Shown piece by piece: positions 51,306 through 60,038 of a DNA stretch of 64,000 nucleotides (the stretch's first letter is position 1; every line of letters starts with the position of its first letter). The stretch is taken from positions 62,001-126,000 of the forward strand of contig JAJTXQ010000039.1 of assembly GCA_021462855.1 (NCBI GenBank), in the 5' to 3' direction. The stretch comes from Dehalococcoidia bacterium. GTDB lineage: Bacteria; Chloroflexota; Dehalococcoidia; DSTF01; JACRBR01. The position numbers were made by a program, and so were the translations under genes. The notes beneath the pieces are model-generated. The model saw only the letters and a program-made list of their open reading frames with translations, was not told where the DNA came from and searched no databases.

Positions 51306-52019
51306 TTACGCGAAGAGGATGCGCTCGCAGTTGGGACACTGCACGAGCGTGCTCCCCGCCCTCGCCCTGTTCACGATGTTCGTCGGCAGCGATATGCGGC
51401 AGCCGAGACAGAGGTTCCGGTCGAGTTTCGCGACGCCCCGTCCCTGGTGGGCGCGCCTGATGTGATCGTACACCCGCAGCACATCAGCATCGACATCCTG
51501 CGCCTGCGAATTTCTCTGCTCTTCGAGTTCTGCAATCTCGGCATCGAGCCGGCCGGCGCGGCTCGCGAGTTCCTTCTGCTCTTCGCGCCATGCGCGCTCG
51601 AGCGCGTCCGCCCCGGCCGCGGCGGCCTTGGCCTCCGCGGCGGCGTCCTCCGCGGCGCCGAGCGCTTCGAGGTCGCGGTCCTCGGTCGATGACAGCTGGC
51701 GCTTCAACTGGTCGACGTCCGCCTGCAGGTCGGCGAGCTCCTTGGGGTTCTTGATGCGGCCGCTGTAGAGCTTCTCCTCCGCCTGGGCGATCTTGCCCTT
51801 GATCTCATCGGCCTGCAGTTCGACGTCCTTCTGCGCTCCTTCCGAACTGCGCAGCGCGCGCGCCCGCTCCTCGGCCGCGGCGCGCGCGGCGACGACCTCC
51901 TCCGACTCGCCGATGCGCGAGCGGGCTTCGTCGCGCGAGGCGCGGCGCGTGTCGAGCGCGGAATCGATCTCCTGGAGCCGCAAGAGCCCAGCAAAGCGTG
52001 TCATGTGTGCGAGGTTCAC
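51306..52019 (-). CDS. Coiled-coil protein with C4 zinc ribbon (DUF164/zf-RING_7 family)
   Basis: 237 residues from a GTG at 52019 (ATG at 52004 is an alternative). Residues 10-175 are a long Ala/Glu-rich antiparallel coiled coil, and the C-terminal ribbon is LCLGCRISLPTNIVNRAR and VQCPNCERILF (two CxxC pairs). This family is thought to bind RNA or act in nucleic-acid housekeeping. In Mycobacterium a member (Rv2229c) adjoins an RNase H gene; here rnhC lies one gene away. It heads the operon with the recombinase and rnhC. Confidence 0.9.
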   Translation of the reverse strand: MNLAHMTRFAGLLRLQEIDSALDTRRASRDEARSRIGESEEVVAARAAAEERARALRSSEGAQKDVELQADEIKGKIAQAEEKLYSGRIKNPKELADLQADVDQLKRQLSSTEDRDLEALGAAEDAAAEAKAAAAGADALERAWREEQKELASRAGRLDAEIAELEEQRNSQAQDVDADVLRVYDHIRRAHQGRGVAKLDRNLCLGCRISLPTNIVNRARAGSTLVQCPNCERILFA

Positions 52020-52196
52020 TGTACGACAGCGGCGCGCCAGCGCCGGGCGTGTGTCTGCGTGATGCGCCGCGCGTGCGAGCGAGGAGGCGTGCGCCTGCCG
52101 ATTATAGGCGATCGATCCCGTGCGCGGCGATACCCTCGTTGCGAGCGTGAAGAACGCTCGCTACGCTGCATCATTCCCCCTGCCCGGAGGGCCCCC

Positions 52197-52709
52197 ATGC
52201 AGTTCAACGTTTCGGAGCTCCTGAAGGAGCACGTAGGCGCCACGCGCGAGTTCGACATCGACGACGACGTCACGATCGATGGCAAGCCCCGTCATCTCAC
52301 TGGCCATGCCCGCTTCGACCGCACGAACGACGGCATCCTCGTCCGCGCGGACGTGCGTGGCGCCGTTGCCGCGGAGTGCGCCCGTTGCCTGCGCCCGCTC
52401 GAGTTGCCCGTCGAGATCACGTTCGAGGAGGAGTTCATCCCGACCGTGGACATCGTCAGCGGCGGCCACGTCGATGCTCCCGAGGGCGAAGAGGAGAACT
52501 ATCGCATCAGCGCGCGCCACATGCTCGACCTCATGCAGCCAGTCGCCGAATACTGGTCGATCGCCCAGCCGATGGCGCCCGTCTGCCGCGACGACTGCCC
52601 CGGGCTCTGCCCGATCTGCGGCGGTGACCTGAACGACGCCGGCCACGCGTGTACCCGCGAGGCGGGCGACGACCGCTGGGCGAAGCTGCGCAACCTGGAA
52701 CTCGGCTGA
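52197..52709 (+). CDS. DUF177 (YceD-like) protein
   Basis: 170 residues from the ATG at 52197, which has GGAGG 7 nt upstream. It is the family normally encoded immediately upstream of rpmF. MQFNVSELLKEHVG and the CARCLRPLELPVEITFEEEF segment are typical, and the C-terminal CRDDCPGLCPICGGDLN is a zinc-ribbon-like CxxxCxxxCxxC. YceD is linked to ribosome assembly and 23S rRNA accumulation. The L32 gene follows after 70 nt, with its own -10. Confidence 0.9.
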   Translation: MQFNVSELLKEHVGATREFDIDDDVTIDGKPRHLTGHARFDRTNDGILVRADVRGAVAAECARCLRPLELPVEITFEEEFIPTVDIVSGGHVDAPEGEEENYRISARHMLDLMQPVAEYWSIAQPMAPVCRDDCPGLCPICGGDLNDAGHACTREAGDDRWAKLRNLELG

Positions 52710-52738
52710 CGGCGCCGTTCGTGCCGGGACCAGCCGTC

Positions 52739-52747
52739 TGCTAGACT
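52739..52747 (+). promoter_or_regulatory. Extended -10 element before rpmF
   Basis: TG-C-TAGACT lies 32 nt upstream of the rpmF start and may drive rpmF-fabD-fabG-nusB-acpP separately from the DUF177 gene. Confidence 0.45.
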
Positions 52748-52779
52748 TGCGCGGAACATCACGAAGGGAGCTGTCTCCG

Positions 52780-52974
52780 TTGCCACCGCTACCAAAGAGA
52801 AAGTACCCGAAGGCGCGCCAGGGCAAGCGGCGCAGCCATCTCGCGCTCAAGCCGACGGCGCTCACGCGCTGCCCGCAGTGCCGCGCGCCGCGCCTGCCGC
52901 ACGTCGCCTGCAAGACGTGCGGCTTCTACCGCCGCGCCGACGCTGTCGACGTCCGCTCCAAGACCGCCGAGTAG
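52780..52974 (+). CDS. rpmF: 50S ribosomal protein L32
   Basis: 64 residues from a TTG at 52780, giving the canonical opening M-PPLPKRKYPKARQGKRRSH; GGGAG lies 10 nt upstream. The zinc-type cysteines are present as CPQC and CKTC around residues 30 and 47. The order DUF177-rpmF-fab genes is the classic one linking ribosome and lipid synthesis. fabD begins 33 nt downstream. Confidence 0.95.
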   Translation: MPPLPKRKYPKARQGKRRSHLALKPTALTRCPQCRAPRLPHVACKTCGFYRRADAVDVRSKTAE

Positions 52975-53007
52975 CCTTGCGTCCACCGGTCCATCCCGCC
53001 GTCCGCC

Positions 53008-53922
53008 GTGGCCGAAGCTAACGTCGCCTGGGTCTTCCCGGGCCAGGGCGCGCAGGAGGCCGGCATGGGCCGCGACGTCTACGAGGCGCACGCTCCGGCG
53101 CGCGCGCTTTTCGACCGCGCCGACGCCGTCCTCGGGCGCGCCCTGACGCGGCTCTGCTTCGAAGGCCCGGCGGACGAATTGAGCCGCACTGCCAACGCCC
53201 AGCCCGCGATCTACGTCACGAGCCTCGCGCTGCTCGCGGCGGCACAGGATGCTGGCGCCATCGCCGGCGACCCGGCTTGCGTGGCCGGGCACAGTCTCGG
53301 CGAGTACACGGCGCTCGCCGCCGCCGGCGCGCTGGCGTTCGAGGACGGGCTGCGGCTCGTCGAGACGCGTGGCCGGCTGACGCAGGCCGCCGCCGACGCA
53401 CGGCCCGGCGGCATGGCGGCCGTGCTCGGCCTGGACGAAGACGCCGCGGCCGCCGTCGCCCGCGAAACAGGCGCCGAGATCTGCAACGTCAACGCGCCCG
53501 GGCAGATCGTGCTCGGCGGCGCGAGCGACGCTGTCGAGCGGGCGTGCGCGCTCGCGCTCGAACGCGGCGCGCGCCGAGCCGTGCCGCTCGACGTGACGGG
53601 CGCGTTCCACACGTCGCTCATGCAGCCGGCCGTCGCCGAGTTCGACGCCGCCGTCGCTGCCGCGCGTCTCGCTGCGCCGCGCGTACCCATCATCACGAAT
53701 CGCGACGCCGCGCCGCTCACCGACGCGGCCGGGATCGCCGGCGAGCTTGTGCACCAGTTAACGCACCCCGTCCGGTGGGTGCAGTGCGTCGAGTGGATGG
53801 CGGCGAACGGGATCGAGCAGGTGGTGGAGGTCGGGCCCGGGCGCGTGCTCACGGGGCTCATCAAGCGTATCGCGCCGGGGCTGGCGCTACGGAACGTGAA
53901 CGGAGTGGCGTCGCTCGCATGA
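53008..53922 (+). CDS. fabD: Malonyl CoA-acyl carrier protein transacylase
   Basis: 304 residues from a GTG at 53008. [19 protein letters not shown] and the active-site elbow [11 protein letters not shown] (Ser96) mark the acyltransferase, with the substrate Arg region in [10 protein letters not shown] and the second catalytic His in [12 protein letters not shown]. It charges ACP with malonate for fatty-acid elongation. plsX and fabH, usual neighbours in this cluster, are missing. The stop overlaps the fabG start as ATGA. Confidence 0.96.
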   Translation: MAEANVAWVFPGQGAQEAGMGRDVYEAHAPARALFDRADAVLGRALTRLCFEGPADELSRTANAQPAIYVTSLALLAAAQDAGAIAGDPACVAGHSLGEYTALAAAGALAFEDGLRLVETRGRLTQAAADARPGGMAAVLGLDEDAAAAVARETGAEICNVNAPGQIVLGGASDAVERACALALERGARRAVPLDVTGAFHTSLMQPAVAEFDAAVAAARLAAPRVPIITNRDAAPLTDAAGIAGELVHQLTHPVRWVQCVEWMAANGIEQVVEVGPGRVLTGLIKRIAPGLALRNVNGVASLA

Positions 53923-54671
53923 ACCAGTTGTTCAATCTCGAAGGCAAGGTCGCGCTCGTCACCGGGGGCTCGCGTGGCATCGGGCGGGCGATCGCGCTGG
54001 CGCTCGGCGCCCACGGCGCGCAGGTCGTCGTGAACTACGCCACGAACGCCGAGGCTGCCGCCCGCACGGCGGCGGAGATCGGCGACGGTCGCGCGGTCAC
54101 GGTCGCCGGCGATGTGTCGCAGCCCGGCGCGGGCGCCGCGCTCGTCGATGCCACGATCGCCGCGTTCGGCCGCATCGACATCCTCGTCAACAACGCCGGG
54201 GTCACGCGCGACGACCTCATCCTCCGCATGTCGGAGGAGGAGTGGGATACGGTCATCGACACGAACCTCAAGGGCACGTTCGCGGTGACAAAGGCCGCGG
54301 TGCGGCCGATGGTCCGCCAGCGCTTCGGGCGCATCATCACGGTGAGCAGCGTCGCCGGCATGGTCGGAAATGCGGGTCAAACGAACTACTCCGCCGCCAA
54401 GGCGGGAGTGATAGGCTTTACCAAGGCGATCGCGAAGGAAGTGGCGTCGCGGAACATCACTGCCAACGTCATCGCGCCGGGATTCGTCGATACCGAGATG
54501 ACCGCCGGCCTGACCGACGCGCAACGCCAGGAGATCATGCGCATGGTGGCCCTTGGCCGCACCGGCAAGCCGGAAGACATCGCTCCCGCGGCGGTATTCC
54601 TGGCGTCCGACGAAGCGGCATACGTGACCGGGCACGTGCTCACCGTCGACGGCGGATTGGTGATGCAGTAG
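53919..54671 (+). CDS. fabG: 3-oxoacyl-[acyl-carrier-protein] reductase
   Basis: 250 residues, an SDR enzyme. The NADPH loop is [18 protein letters not shown] holds the structural Asn, and the catalytic Ser-Tyr-Lys are in [20 protein letters not shown]. The C-terminal GHVLTVDGG is typical. The start overlaps fabD as ATGA, and nusB begins directly after its stop codon. Confidence 0.96.
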   Translation: MNQLFNLEGKVALVTGGSRGIGRAIALALGAHGAQVVVNYATNAEAAARTAAEIGDGRAVTVAGDVSQPGAGAALVDATIAAFGRIDILVNNAGVTRDDLILRMSEEEWDTVIDTNLKGTFAVTKAAVRPMVRQRFGRIITVSSVAGMVGNAGQTNYSAAKAGVIGFTKAIAKEVASRNITANVIAPGFVDTEMTAGLTDAQRQEIMRMVALGRTGKPEDIAPAAVFLASDEAAYVTGHVLTVDGGLVMQ

Positions 54672-55097
54672 ATGGGGGCGAATCCGCGCCGCAAGTCCCG
54701 CGTCATCGCCCTGCAGGCGCTGTACGAGGGCGACGTCTCGCACCACGACCCGCGTGCCGCGCTCGAGCGCCTCGCCGCGGACGAGGAGCTCACGGCCGAC
54801 CAGCGCGCCTTCGCCGCTGCGCTGGTCGAGGGCGTGCTGGACCAGCGCGAGGCGCTCGATGACGTGATCCGGCAGGCCGCGCCGCAGTGGCCCGTCGAAC
54901 AGCTGAGCGCGATCGACCGGAACATCCTTCGTCTTGCGATACGGGAGATACTGCTCAATAATGGGGCGCCCATTCGGGCGGCGATCAACGAGGCCGTTGA
55001 ACTCGCAAAGAACTACGGGAGCGACAGTTCCGCGAAGTTCGTGAACGGCGTACTCGGGTCGGTGAGCGTATCGCTGGCCAACCACGCAGGAAGCTGA
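54672..55097 (+). CDS. nusB: Transcription antitermination protein NusB
   Basis: 141 residues, all-helical, with RRKSRVIALQALYEGDVS at the start and LSAIDRNILRLAIREIL, then INEAVELAKNYGSDSSAKFVNG near the end; all three are NusB signatures. It works with NusE (S10) in rRNA antitermination. It begins immediately after the fabG stop and 30 nt before acpP, an unusual position inside a fatty-acid synthesis cluster. Confidence 0.95.
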   Translation: MGANPRRKSRVIALQALYEGDVSHHDPRAALERLAADEELTADQRAFAAALVEGVLDQREALDDVIRQAAPQWPVEQLSAIDRNILRLAIREILLNNGAPIRAAINEAVELAKNYGSDSSAKFVNGVLGSVSVSLANHAGS

Positions 55098-55127
55098 CCG
55101 CGAGAGCGGACGAGAGGGAGACAGCAC

Positions 55128-55388
55128 GTGGCCACTGTGTTCGAACGGGTGCGAAAGATCATCGTGGACCAGCTTGGAGTCGAGGAAGACCAGGTCGTGC
55201 CCAGCGCGTCGTTCGTCGATGACCTCAACGCCGACTCACTCGATCTTGTCGAGCTGATCATGTCGATGGAAGAGGAGTTCTCGAAGGGCGGCAGGACGCT
55301 CGAGATCTCCGACGAGGACGCCGAGAAGATCGCCACGGTGCAGGACGCCGTGGACTACCTGAAGGACCTCGGCATCGAAGACGAATAG
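55128..55388 (+). CDS. acpP: Acyl carrier protein
   Basis: 86 residues from a GTG at 55128 preceded by GAGGGAG. The phosphopantetheine site is [14 protein letters not shown] with Ser37 in the DSL motif, and the protein is strongly acidic. It is the shuttle of type II fatty-acid synthesis. It is slightly longer than E. coli ACP owing to a short C-terminal extension. A perfect terminator hairpin follows. Confidence 0.97.
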   Translation: MATVFERVRKIIVDQLGVEEDQVVPSASFVDDLNADSLDLVELIMSMEEEFSKGGRTLEISDEDAEKIATVQDAVDYLKDLGIEDE

Positions 55389-55414
55389 CCCGCGCCGCGA
55401 GAAGCGAAGACCAG

Positions 55415-55437
55415 CGCCGCCCGATCGGGCGGCGTTT
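55415..55437 (+). terminator. Intrinsic terminator after acpP
   Basis: CGCCGCCC pairs with GGGCGGCG around GATC, then TTT; it ends the rpmF-acpP transcript. Confidence 0.75.
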
Positions 55438-55481
55438 ACGTTGTCCTCGGGGCGCGGCGGGCGACGGGGTACAATTCCCGC

Positions 55482-55919
55482 ATGAACCTGTTCGGCGTCG
55501 GCCCGCTCGAGATGATCGTCGTCATCGTCGTGGCGCTGATATTCGTTGGCCCGGAGCGCCTGCCGCGCCTCGCTGCGGACGTCGCCCGCACCATCCGCGA
55601 GTTGCGCAAGTACACCAACAGCCTCGCCAGCGAGTTCAACGAGGTCATCGCCGACCTGGAGAAGGAGACCGCTACCGAGCGCTCCCAATGGAAGGACATC
55701 GGCCGCGGGCTCGGAGAAGCTACCCAATCCGTGACCAACGAGCTGCGCGCCGCCCGCGAGGACGCTGAGCGGCCCGCGCAGCCGCAACCGGCCGCCACGT
55801 CCGCGCCGAACGGCAACGCCGCGGCCGCGCCCGCAGCGGCGCCCGGTGAGCCAGCGCCGTCCGCCGCTCCCGGACCGGAGCCCGCTGCACCGGCCGGCGC
55901 GCAGGAAGACGCGCCGTGA
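55482..55919 (+). CDS. tatB: Sec-independent protein translocase TatB/TatA-type subunit
   Basis: 145 residues. A short N-terminal membrane helix with the conserved Glu (NLFGVGPLEMIVVIVVALIF), then the FVGPERLPRLAAD hinge and an amphipathic helix, are TatB-like; the Ala/Pro-rich tail is probably disordered. The partner TatC overlaps by 4 nt. Whether it acts as TatA, TatB or both is uncertain because no second subunit gene is in the window. TACAAT lies 6 nt before the ATG, so the transcript is likely leaderless. Confidence 0.88.
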   Translation: MNLFGVGPLEMIVVIVVALIFVGPERLPRLAADVARTIRELRKYTNSLASEFNEVIADLEKETATERSQWKDIGRGLGEATQSVTNELRAAREDAERPAQPQPAATSAPNGNAAAAPAAAPGEPAPSAAPGPEPAAPAGAQEDAP

Positions 55920-56698
55920 GCGCTGGCGTGCAGCCCATGGACGCCCGCGTTGAGCCCGAAGGCAAGGTGCTCACGATCCTGGAGCACCTGAAGGAGCTCC
56001 GATACCGCGTGATCGTCAGCGCGCTGGCGCTGATCATCGGCGTCGGCGTGTCGGTCTGGCCGCTCACCGCGTACGCCATCGACTTCCTCGTCCAGCCCGG
56101 AAAGGACGAGGTGCAGGACTTCAAACTGCACCAGTTTCAGTTGATGGACTACTGGAGCACGTACTTCCGCGTCTCCCTGCTGCTCGGCATCGCCATCGCC
56201 ATGCCGGTGATCATGTACCAGGTGCTCGCCTTCGTGGCGCCCGGCCTGACGCGCGCCGAGCGGCGCTGGCTCTTCCCAATCGTCATCGGCGCGGCGTTCA
56301 TGTTCGTGCTGGGCATGGCGTTCGCGTATTACGTCGAGTTGCCCCCCGCGCTGCGGTTCCTGCTCAACCCGAACACCGACAGCGTCGAGCCGACGATTGG
56401 CGTGCGGACGTACATCGACACGGTGACGCGGCTCCTGTTGCTCACCGGGCTGGTGTTCGAGCTGCCGTTCGTGATCATGGGGCTCGCAAAGATCGGCGTC
56501 GTCACCTCGCGCAAGCTCGTCGGATGGTGGCGGTACGCGATCCTCGCGGCCGTCACGGCGGCAGCGATCGTGACGCCGTCCATCGACCCGGTGACGCAGA
56601 CGATCGTCGCCGTGCCGATCCTCGCCCTGTACTTCCTCGGCGCCCTGCTCGCGCGCATGGTCGAAGGCAGCAGCTTCATCGCCAGCCGGCGGGCGTAG
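55916..56698 (+). CDS. tatC: Sec-independent protein translocase TatC
   Basis: 260 residues with six membrane helices. ILEHLKELRYRVIVSAL is the N-terminal Tat-signal recognition region, and FRVSLLLGIAIAMPVIMYQVL and FAYYVELPPALRFLL follow, as in TatC. It forms the receptor for twin-arginine signal peptides. The GTG start overlaps the tatB stop as GTGA. Confidence 0.95.
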   Translation: MSAGVQPMDARVEPEGKVLTILEHLKELRYRVIVSALALIIGVGVSVWPLTAYAIDFLVQPGKDEVQDFKLHQFQLMDYWSTYFRVSLLLGIAIAMPVIMYQVLAFVAPGLTRAERRWLFPIVIGAAFMFVLGMAFAYYVELPPALRFLLNPNTDSVEPTIGVRTYIDTVTRLLLLTGLVFELPFVIMGLAKIGVVTSRKLVGWWRYAILAAVTAAAIVTPSIDPVTQTIVAVPILALYFLGALLARMVEGSSFIASRRA

Positions 56699-56826
56699 GC
56701 GGCGCGCTTCTGCACGGTCGCTGAGGCGGCCAACCTCAGCTCGGCGTTATGTCGCGCAGTTTCCGATCAACTGATCGATCTGATGCCCCCTATCCCCGGC
56801 TCGCCTGTGGTATCATCGCCCCAACG

Positions 56827-57651
56827 GTGGCGAGGGTTCGAGATGCCGGGCCGCGAAGATTCAGCTACCTCCTCACGGGGAGCGTAGCCGGCGCGTTCAG
56901 CGGCCTGACGGGCGTAGGTGGCGGCTCCATCATGGTGCCGCTGCTGACCGGGCAATTGCGGCTCGGCCAGCACCGCGCTCACGGCACCTCCCTCGCCATC
57001 ATCATGTTCGTCGCCCTCGCCGGCGTCGCCGGATACTGGCGAGCGGGGAACATCGACTGGCGCCTCGCGCTGGCGCTCATCCCCGGCGCCCTCGTCGGGG
57101 TCTACGCCGGCGCGAGGGCGATGCTGAAGGTGCCCGCGCCGCAGCTGCGGATGCTGTTCGGGGCGTTCCTCTTCTTCGTCGCGTTTCGCCAGCTGGCGTG
57201 GGAGTTCGAGGCGGGAGCGCCGCACGGCGGCGTATCGGGCCTCGCGATGAATGCGGCGTTCGGGCTCGCCGGCGGGTTGCTCGCCGGGGTGCTCGGCGTC
57301 GGAGGTGGCGCGATCTTCGTGCCGGCGATCGTCATCTTTGGGCTCGCCGGCGCTCAAGACGCGGAGGATCCGCAGAAAGTGGCGCAGGGAGTGTCGCTCG
57401 TCGTCATCGTCGCCACCGCGTTCGCGGGCGTGCTCACGCACGCGCGCCAGGACACGATCGACGCCGGCACGGTGCGCTGGGTGGCGCCTGCCGCGATGGC
57501 CGCTGCGCTTGCGGCTTCGCTCGTCGCCAACCGCCTCGACCCCGTCCTGCTCAAGCGGATCTATGGCGTCACCGCGCTCGGACTCGGGTTCGAGTCGACC
57601 GTGACCGGCTGGCGGGCGATGCGGCGCGCCGCGGACGCGCACCACACGTAG
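56827..57651 (+). CDS. TauE/SafE family permease, third copy
   Basis: About 274 residues from a GTG at 56827; the longer frame to 56749 spans a TATCAT box (56811-56816) that would be the promoter. Two internal repeats begin VAGAFSGLTGVGGGSIMVPLL and AGGLLAGVLGVGGGAIFVPA, giving the paired GVGGG signatures. Eight hydrophobic segments. The substrate is unknown. It is followed after 23 nt by the UDG gene on the same strand. Confidence 0.82.
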   Translation: MARVRDAGPRRFSYLLTGSVAGAFSGLTGVGGGSIMVPLLTGQLRLGQHRAHGTSLAIIMFVALAGVAGYWRAGNIDWRLALALIPGALVGVYAGARAMLKVPAPQLRMLFGAFLFFVAFRQLAWEFEAGAPHGGVSGLAMNAAFGLAGGLLAGVLGVGGGAIFVPAIVIFGLAGAQDAEDPQKVAQGVSLVVIVATAFAGVLTHARQDTIDAGTVRWVAPAAMAAALAASLVANRLDPVLLKRIYGVTALGLGFESTVTGWRAMRRAADAHHT

Positions 57652-57674
57652 CGAGCGGAAGGGACGTCCCGGCG

Positions 57675-58379
57675 ATGAGCATGGAAGCCACCGACAAGCG
57701 ACGCGACCTGGCGATGGTCGCCAAGCGCGTCGCCGCGTGCACGGATTGCCAGCTCGCGCGCGGGCGCACGAACGCCGTCCCCGGCGAAGGCAATGCCGAG
57801 GCCGACATCGTGTTCATTGGCGAAGGGCCCGGGTTCTACGAGGACCAGCAGGGCCGTCCATTCGTCGGCGCGTCGGGCAAGTTCCTCGACGAGCTGCTGG
57901 CATCGATCGGGCTCGACCGCAAGCGGGTGTACATCGCCAACGTCGTGAAGTGCCGGCCGCCGCAGAACCGCGACCCGCAGCCCGACGAGATCGCCGCCTG
58001 CCGAAAACACCTCGATGATCAACTGGGCGTCATCGAGCCGAAGGTCATTGTGACGCTCGGCCGCCACTCGATGCAGCGCTACTTCCCGGGAGAGGCGATC
58101 TCGCGCGTCCATGGCCAGCCGCGCCGAAAGGACGGCGTGATCGTCGTGCCGATGTACCATCCGGCGGCGGCGCTCCACCAGGGCAACCTCCGCCGCGTCA
58201 TCGAGGCCGACTTCCGGCGCCTGCCCGACTTCCTCGCCCGCGTGCTGGAGGCGCGCAAGGCGGCGCCGGCTGCCGGCGAACCGCCCATTCCCGCGCACCT
58301 TCGCGCCGAGGCGAACACGCCGCCGGCCACGCCGCCACCGCCGGCCGAACCCGAGTCGCAGCAAATGCGGCTACTCTAG
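57675..58379 (+). CDS. Uracil-DNA glycosylase, family 4 (iron-sulfur type)
   Basis: 234 residues. The [4Fe-4S] cysteines are Cys22, Cys25, Cys93 and Cys109, with the usual CX2C...CX15C spacing. Motif A is GEGPGFYEDQQGRPFVG (49-65) and the motif B region is MYHPAAALHQG. It excises uracil from DNA after cytosine deamination. The last 45 residues are Pro/Ala-rich. RNase J begins 6 nt after its stop, so co-transcription is likely. Confidence 0.94.
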   Translation: MSMEATDKRRDLAMVAKRVAACTDCQLARGRTNAVPGEGNAEADIVFIGEGPGFYEDQQGRPFVGASGKFLDELLASIGLDRKRVYIANVVKCRPPQNRDPQPDEIAACRKHLDDQLGVIEPKVIVTLGRHSMQRYFPGEAISRVHGQPRRKDGVIVVPMYHPAAALHQGNLRRVIEADFRRLPDFLARVLEARKAAPAAGEPPIPAHLRAEANTPPATPPPPAEPESQQMRLL

Positions 58380-58385
58380 GAGCGT

Positions 58386-60038
58386 ATGAACCAGCAGCGA
58401 CTCCGCGTCATCCCCCTCGGCGGCCTCGGCGAGATCGGCAAGAACATGATGCTCTTCGAGTATGGCGAGGACATCATCGCCGTCGACTGCGGGCTCATGT
58501 TCCCGGCCGAAGACATGCTCGGCGTCGACCTGGTGATCCCCGACGTGTCCTACATCATCGACAACCGCAAGAACCTGCGGGCGATCTTCATCACCCACGG
58601 TCACGAGGACCACACGGGCGCGCTTCCGTACATCTTGCGCCAGATCAACGTCCCGGTGTACGCGACACCGCTCGCTCACGGCCTGATCAGCGTGAAGCTC
58701 AAGGAATCGCGCCTGCTGCAGAGCACCGACCTGCGTGAATTCAGGCTCGGCGAGAAGGCGGAGGAAGGCCCATTCCCCGTCGAGCCGTTCCAGGTGGCGC
58801 ACAGCATCCCCGACTCGGTCGGCTACGCGATCCGCACGCCCGTCGGCACGTGCATCCACACCGGCGACTTCAAGCTCGACCACACGCCCGTCATGGGGCA
58901 GGCGACCGACCTCTCGCGGCTGGCGCAGCTCGGCGAGGAGGGCGTGCTGCTGCTGCTCGGCGACTCGACGTACGCCGAAGTGCCCGGCTACACGCCGAGC
59001 GAGCAGATCGTCGGCGATTCGATCTTCCGGCTGATGGCGAAGGCCGACGGCCGCGTGATCGTCGCGACGTTCGCCTCGCTGATCGCGCGGGTGCAGCAGG
59101 TGGTCGACGCCGCCGAGGAGACGGGGCGCCGCGTATTCGTCACCGGCCGCAGCATGATCGACAACGTGAACATGGCGATCGAGCGCGGCTACCTGCGCGT
59201 GCCCGAGGGCATGCTTGTCAGCGTGCGCGAACTCCCGAACGTCCCGCACGAGAAGCTGGCGATCATCACGACGGGCAGCCAGGGTGAGCCAACATCAGCG
59301 CTTACCCGCATGGCCAACCAGGACCATCAGCATGTAAAGATCATCGAGGGCGACACGGTGATCCTCAGCGCGTCCGCCGTGCCCGGCAACGAGGCGCTGG
59401 TGCACCGCACGGTCGACAACCTGTTCAAGCTCGGCGCCAACGTCCTCTACAACCGCATCGCCGACGTGCACGTGCGCGGCCACGCCGCGCAGGAAGAGCT
59501 GAAGGTGATCCAGACGCTCGTCAAGCCGAAGTTCTTCGTGCCGGTGCACGGCGAATACCGGCACATGATGCTGCACGCGCGGCTCGCCGAGTCGCTGAAC
59601 CAGGGCACCGAGACGTTCATCCTCACCGATGGCGACGTGCTCGAACTGACGGCGGACAGCGCCGACTTCGGCGACCGCATCGAGGCCGACTACGTGTACG
59701 TCGACGGCCTCGGCGTCGGCGACATCGACCACGTGGTGCTGCGCGACCGCAAGCATCTCGCGAGCGATGGCATGGTCGTCGTCATCCTCGCGATGGACAA
59801 GCAGACGGGGCGCGTCGCCGGCCGGCCGGAAGTGGTCTCGCGCGGCTTCGTCGACATGGACGAGAGCGACGACCTCATCGAGCGCACCCGCGAGCAGGTG
59901 CTCCGCTCGCTCGAGGGCGCGGACCACATCGTCGAGTGGGGCGCCGTGCACACGCAGGTGAAGGAAGCCGTCGCCAAGTTCCTCTACGACGAGACACGCC
60001 GCCGGCCGATGGTCCTGCCCGTGGCGATGGAGGTGTAG
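58386..60038 (+). CDS. rnj: Ribonuclease J
   Basis: 550 residues with the metallo-beta-lactamase/beta-CASP architecture: LRVIPLGGLGEIGKNMMLFEY, the zinc motif FITHGHEDHTGALP, HTGDFKLDHTP, VFVTGRSMIDN, TTGSQGEPTSAL and the KPKFFVPVHGEYRHMMLHA region. It is a 5'-3' exonuclease and endonuclease in mRNA decay and may degrade glmS mRNA after ribozyme cleavage, as RNase J1 does in Bacillus; that link is inference. ftsK starts directly after its stop codon. Confidence 0.96.
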   Translation: MNQQRLRVIPLGGLGEIGKNMMLFEYGEDIIAVDCGLMFPAEDMLGVDLVIPDVSYIIDNRKNLRAIFITHGHEDHTGALPYILRQINVPVYATPLAHGLISVKLKESRLLQSTDLREFRLGEKAEEGPFPVEPFQVAHSIPDSVGYAIRTPVGTCIHTGDFKLDHTPVMGQATDLSRLAQLGEEGVLLLLGDSTYAEVPGYTPSEQIVGDSIFRLMAKADGRVIVATFASLIARVQQVVDAAEETGRRVFVTGRSMIDNVNMAIERGYLRVPEGMLVSVRELPNVPHEKLAIITTGSQGEPTSALTRMANQDHQHVKIIEGDTVILSASAVPGNEALVHRTVDNLFKLGANVLYNRIADVHVRGHAAQEELKVIQTLVKPKFFVPVHGEYRHMMLHARLAESLNQGTETFILTDGDVLELTADSADFGDRIEADYVYVDGLGVGDIDHVVLRDRKHLASDGMVVVILAMDKQTGRVAGRPEVVSRGFVDMDESDDLIERTREQVLRSLEGADHIVEWGAVHTQVKEAVAKFLYDETRRRPMVLPVAMEV

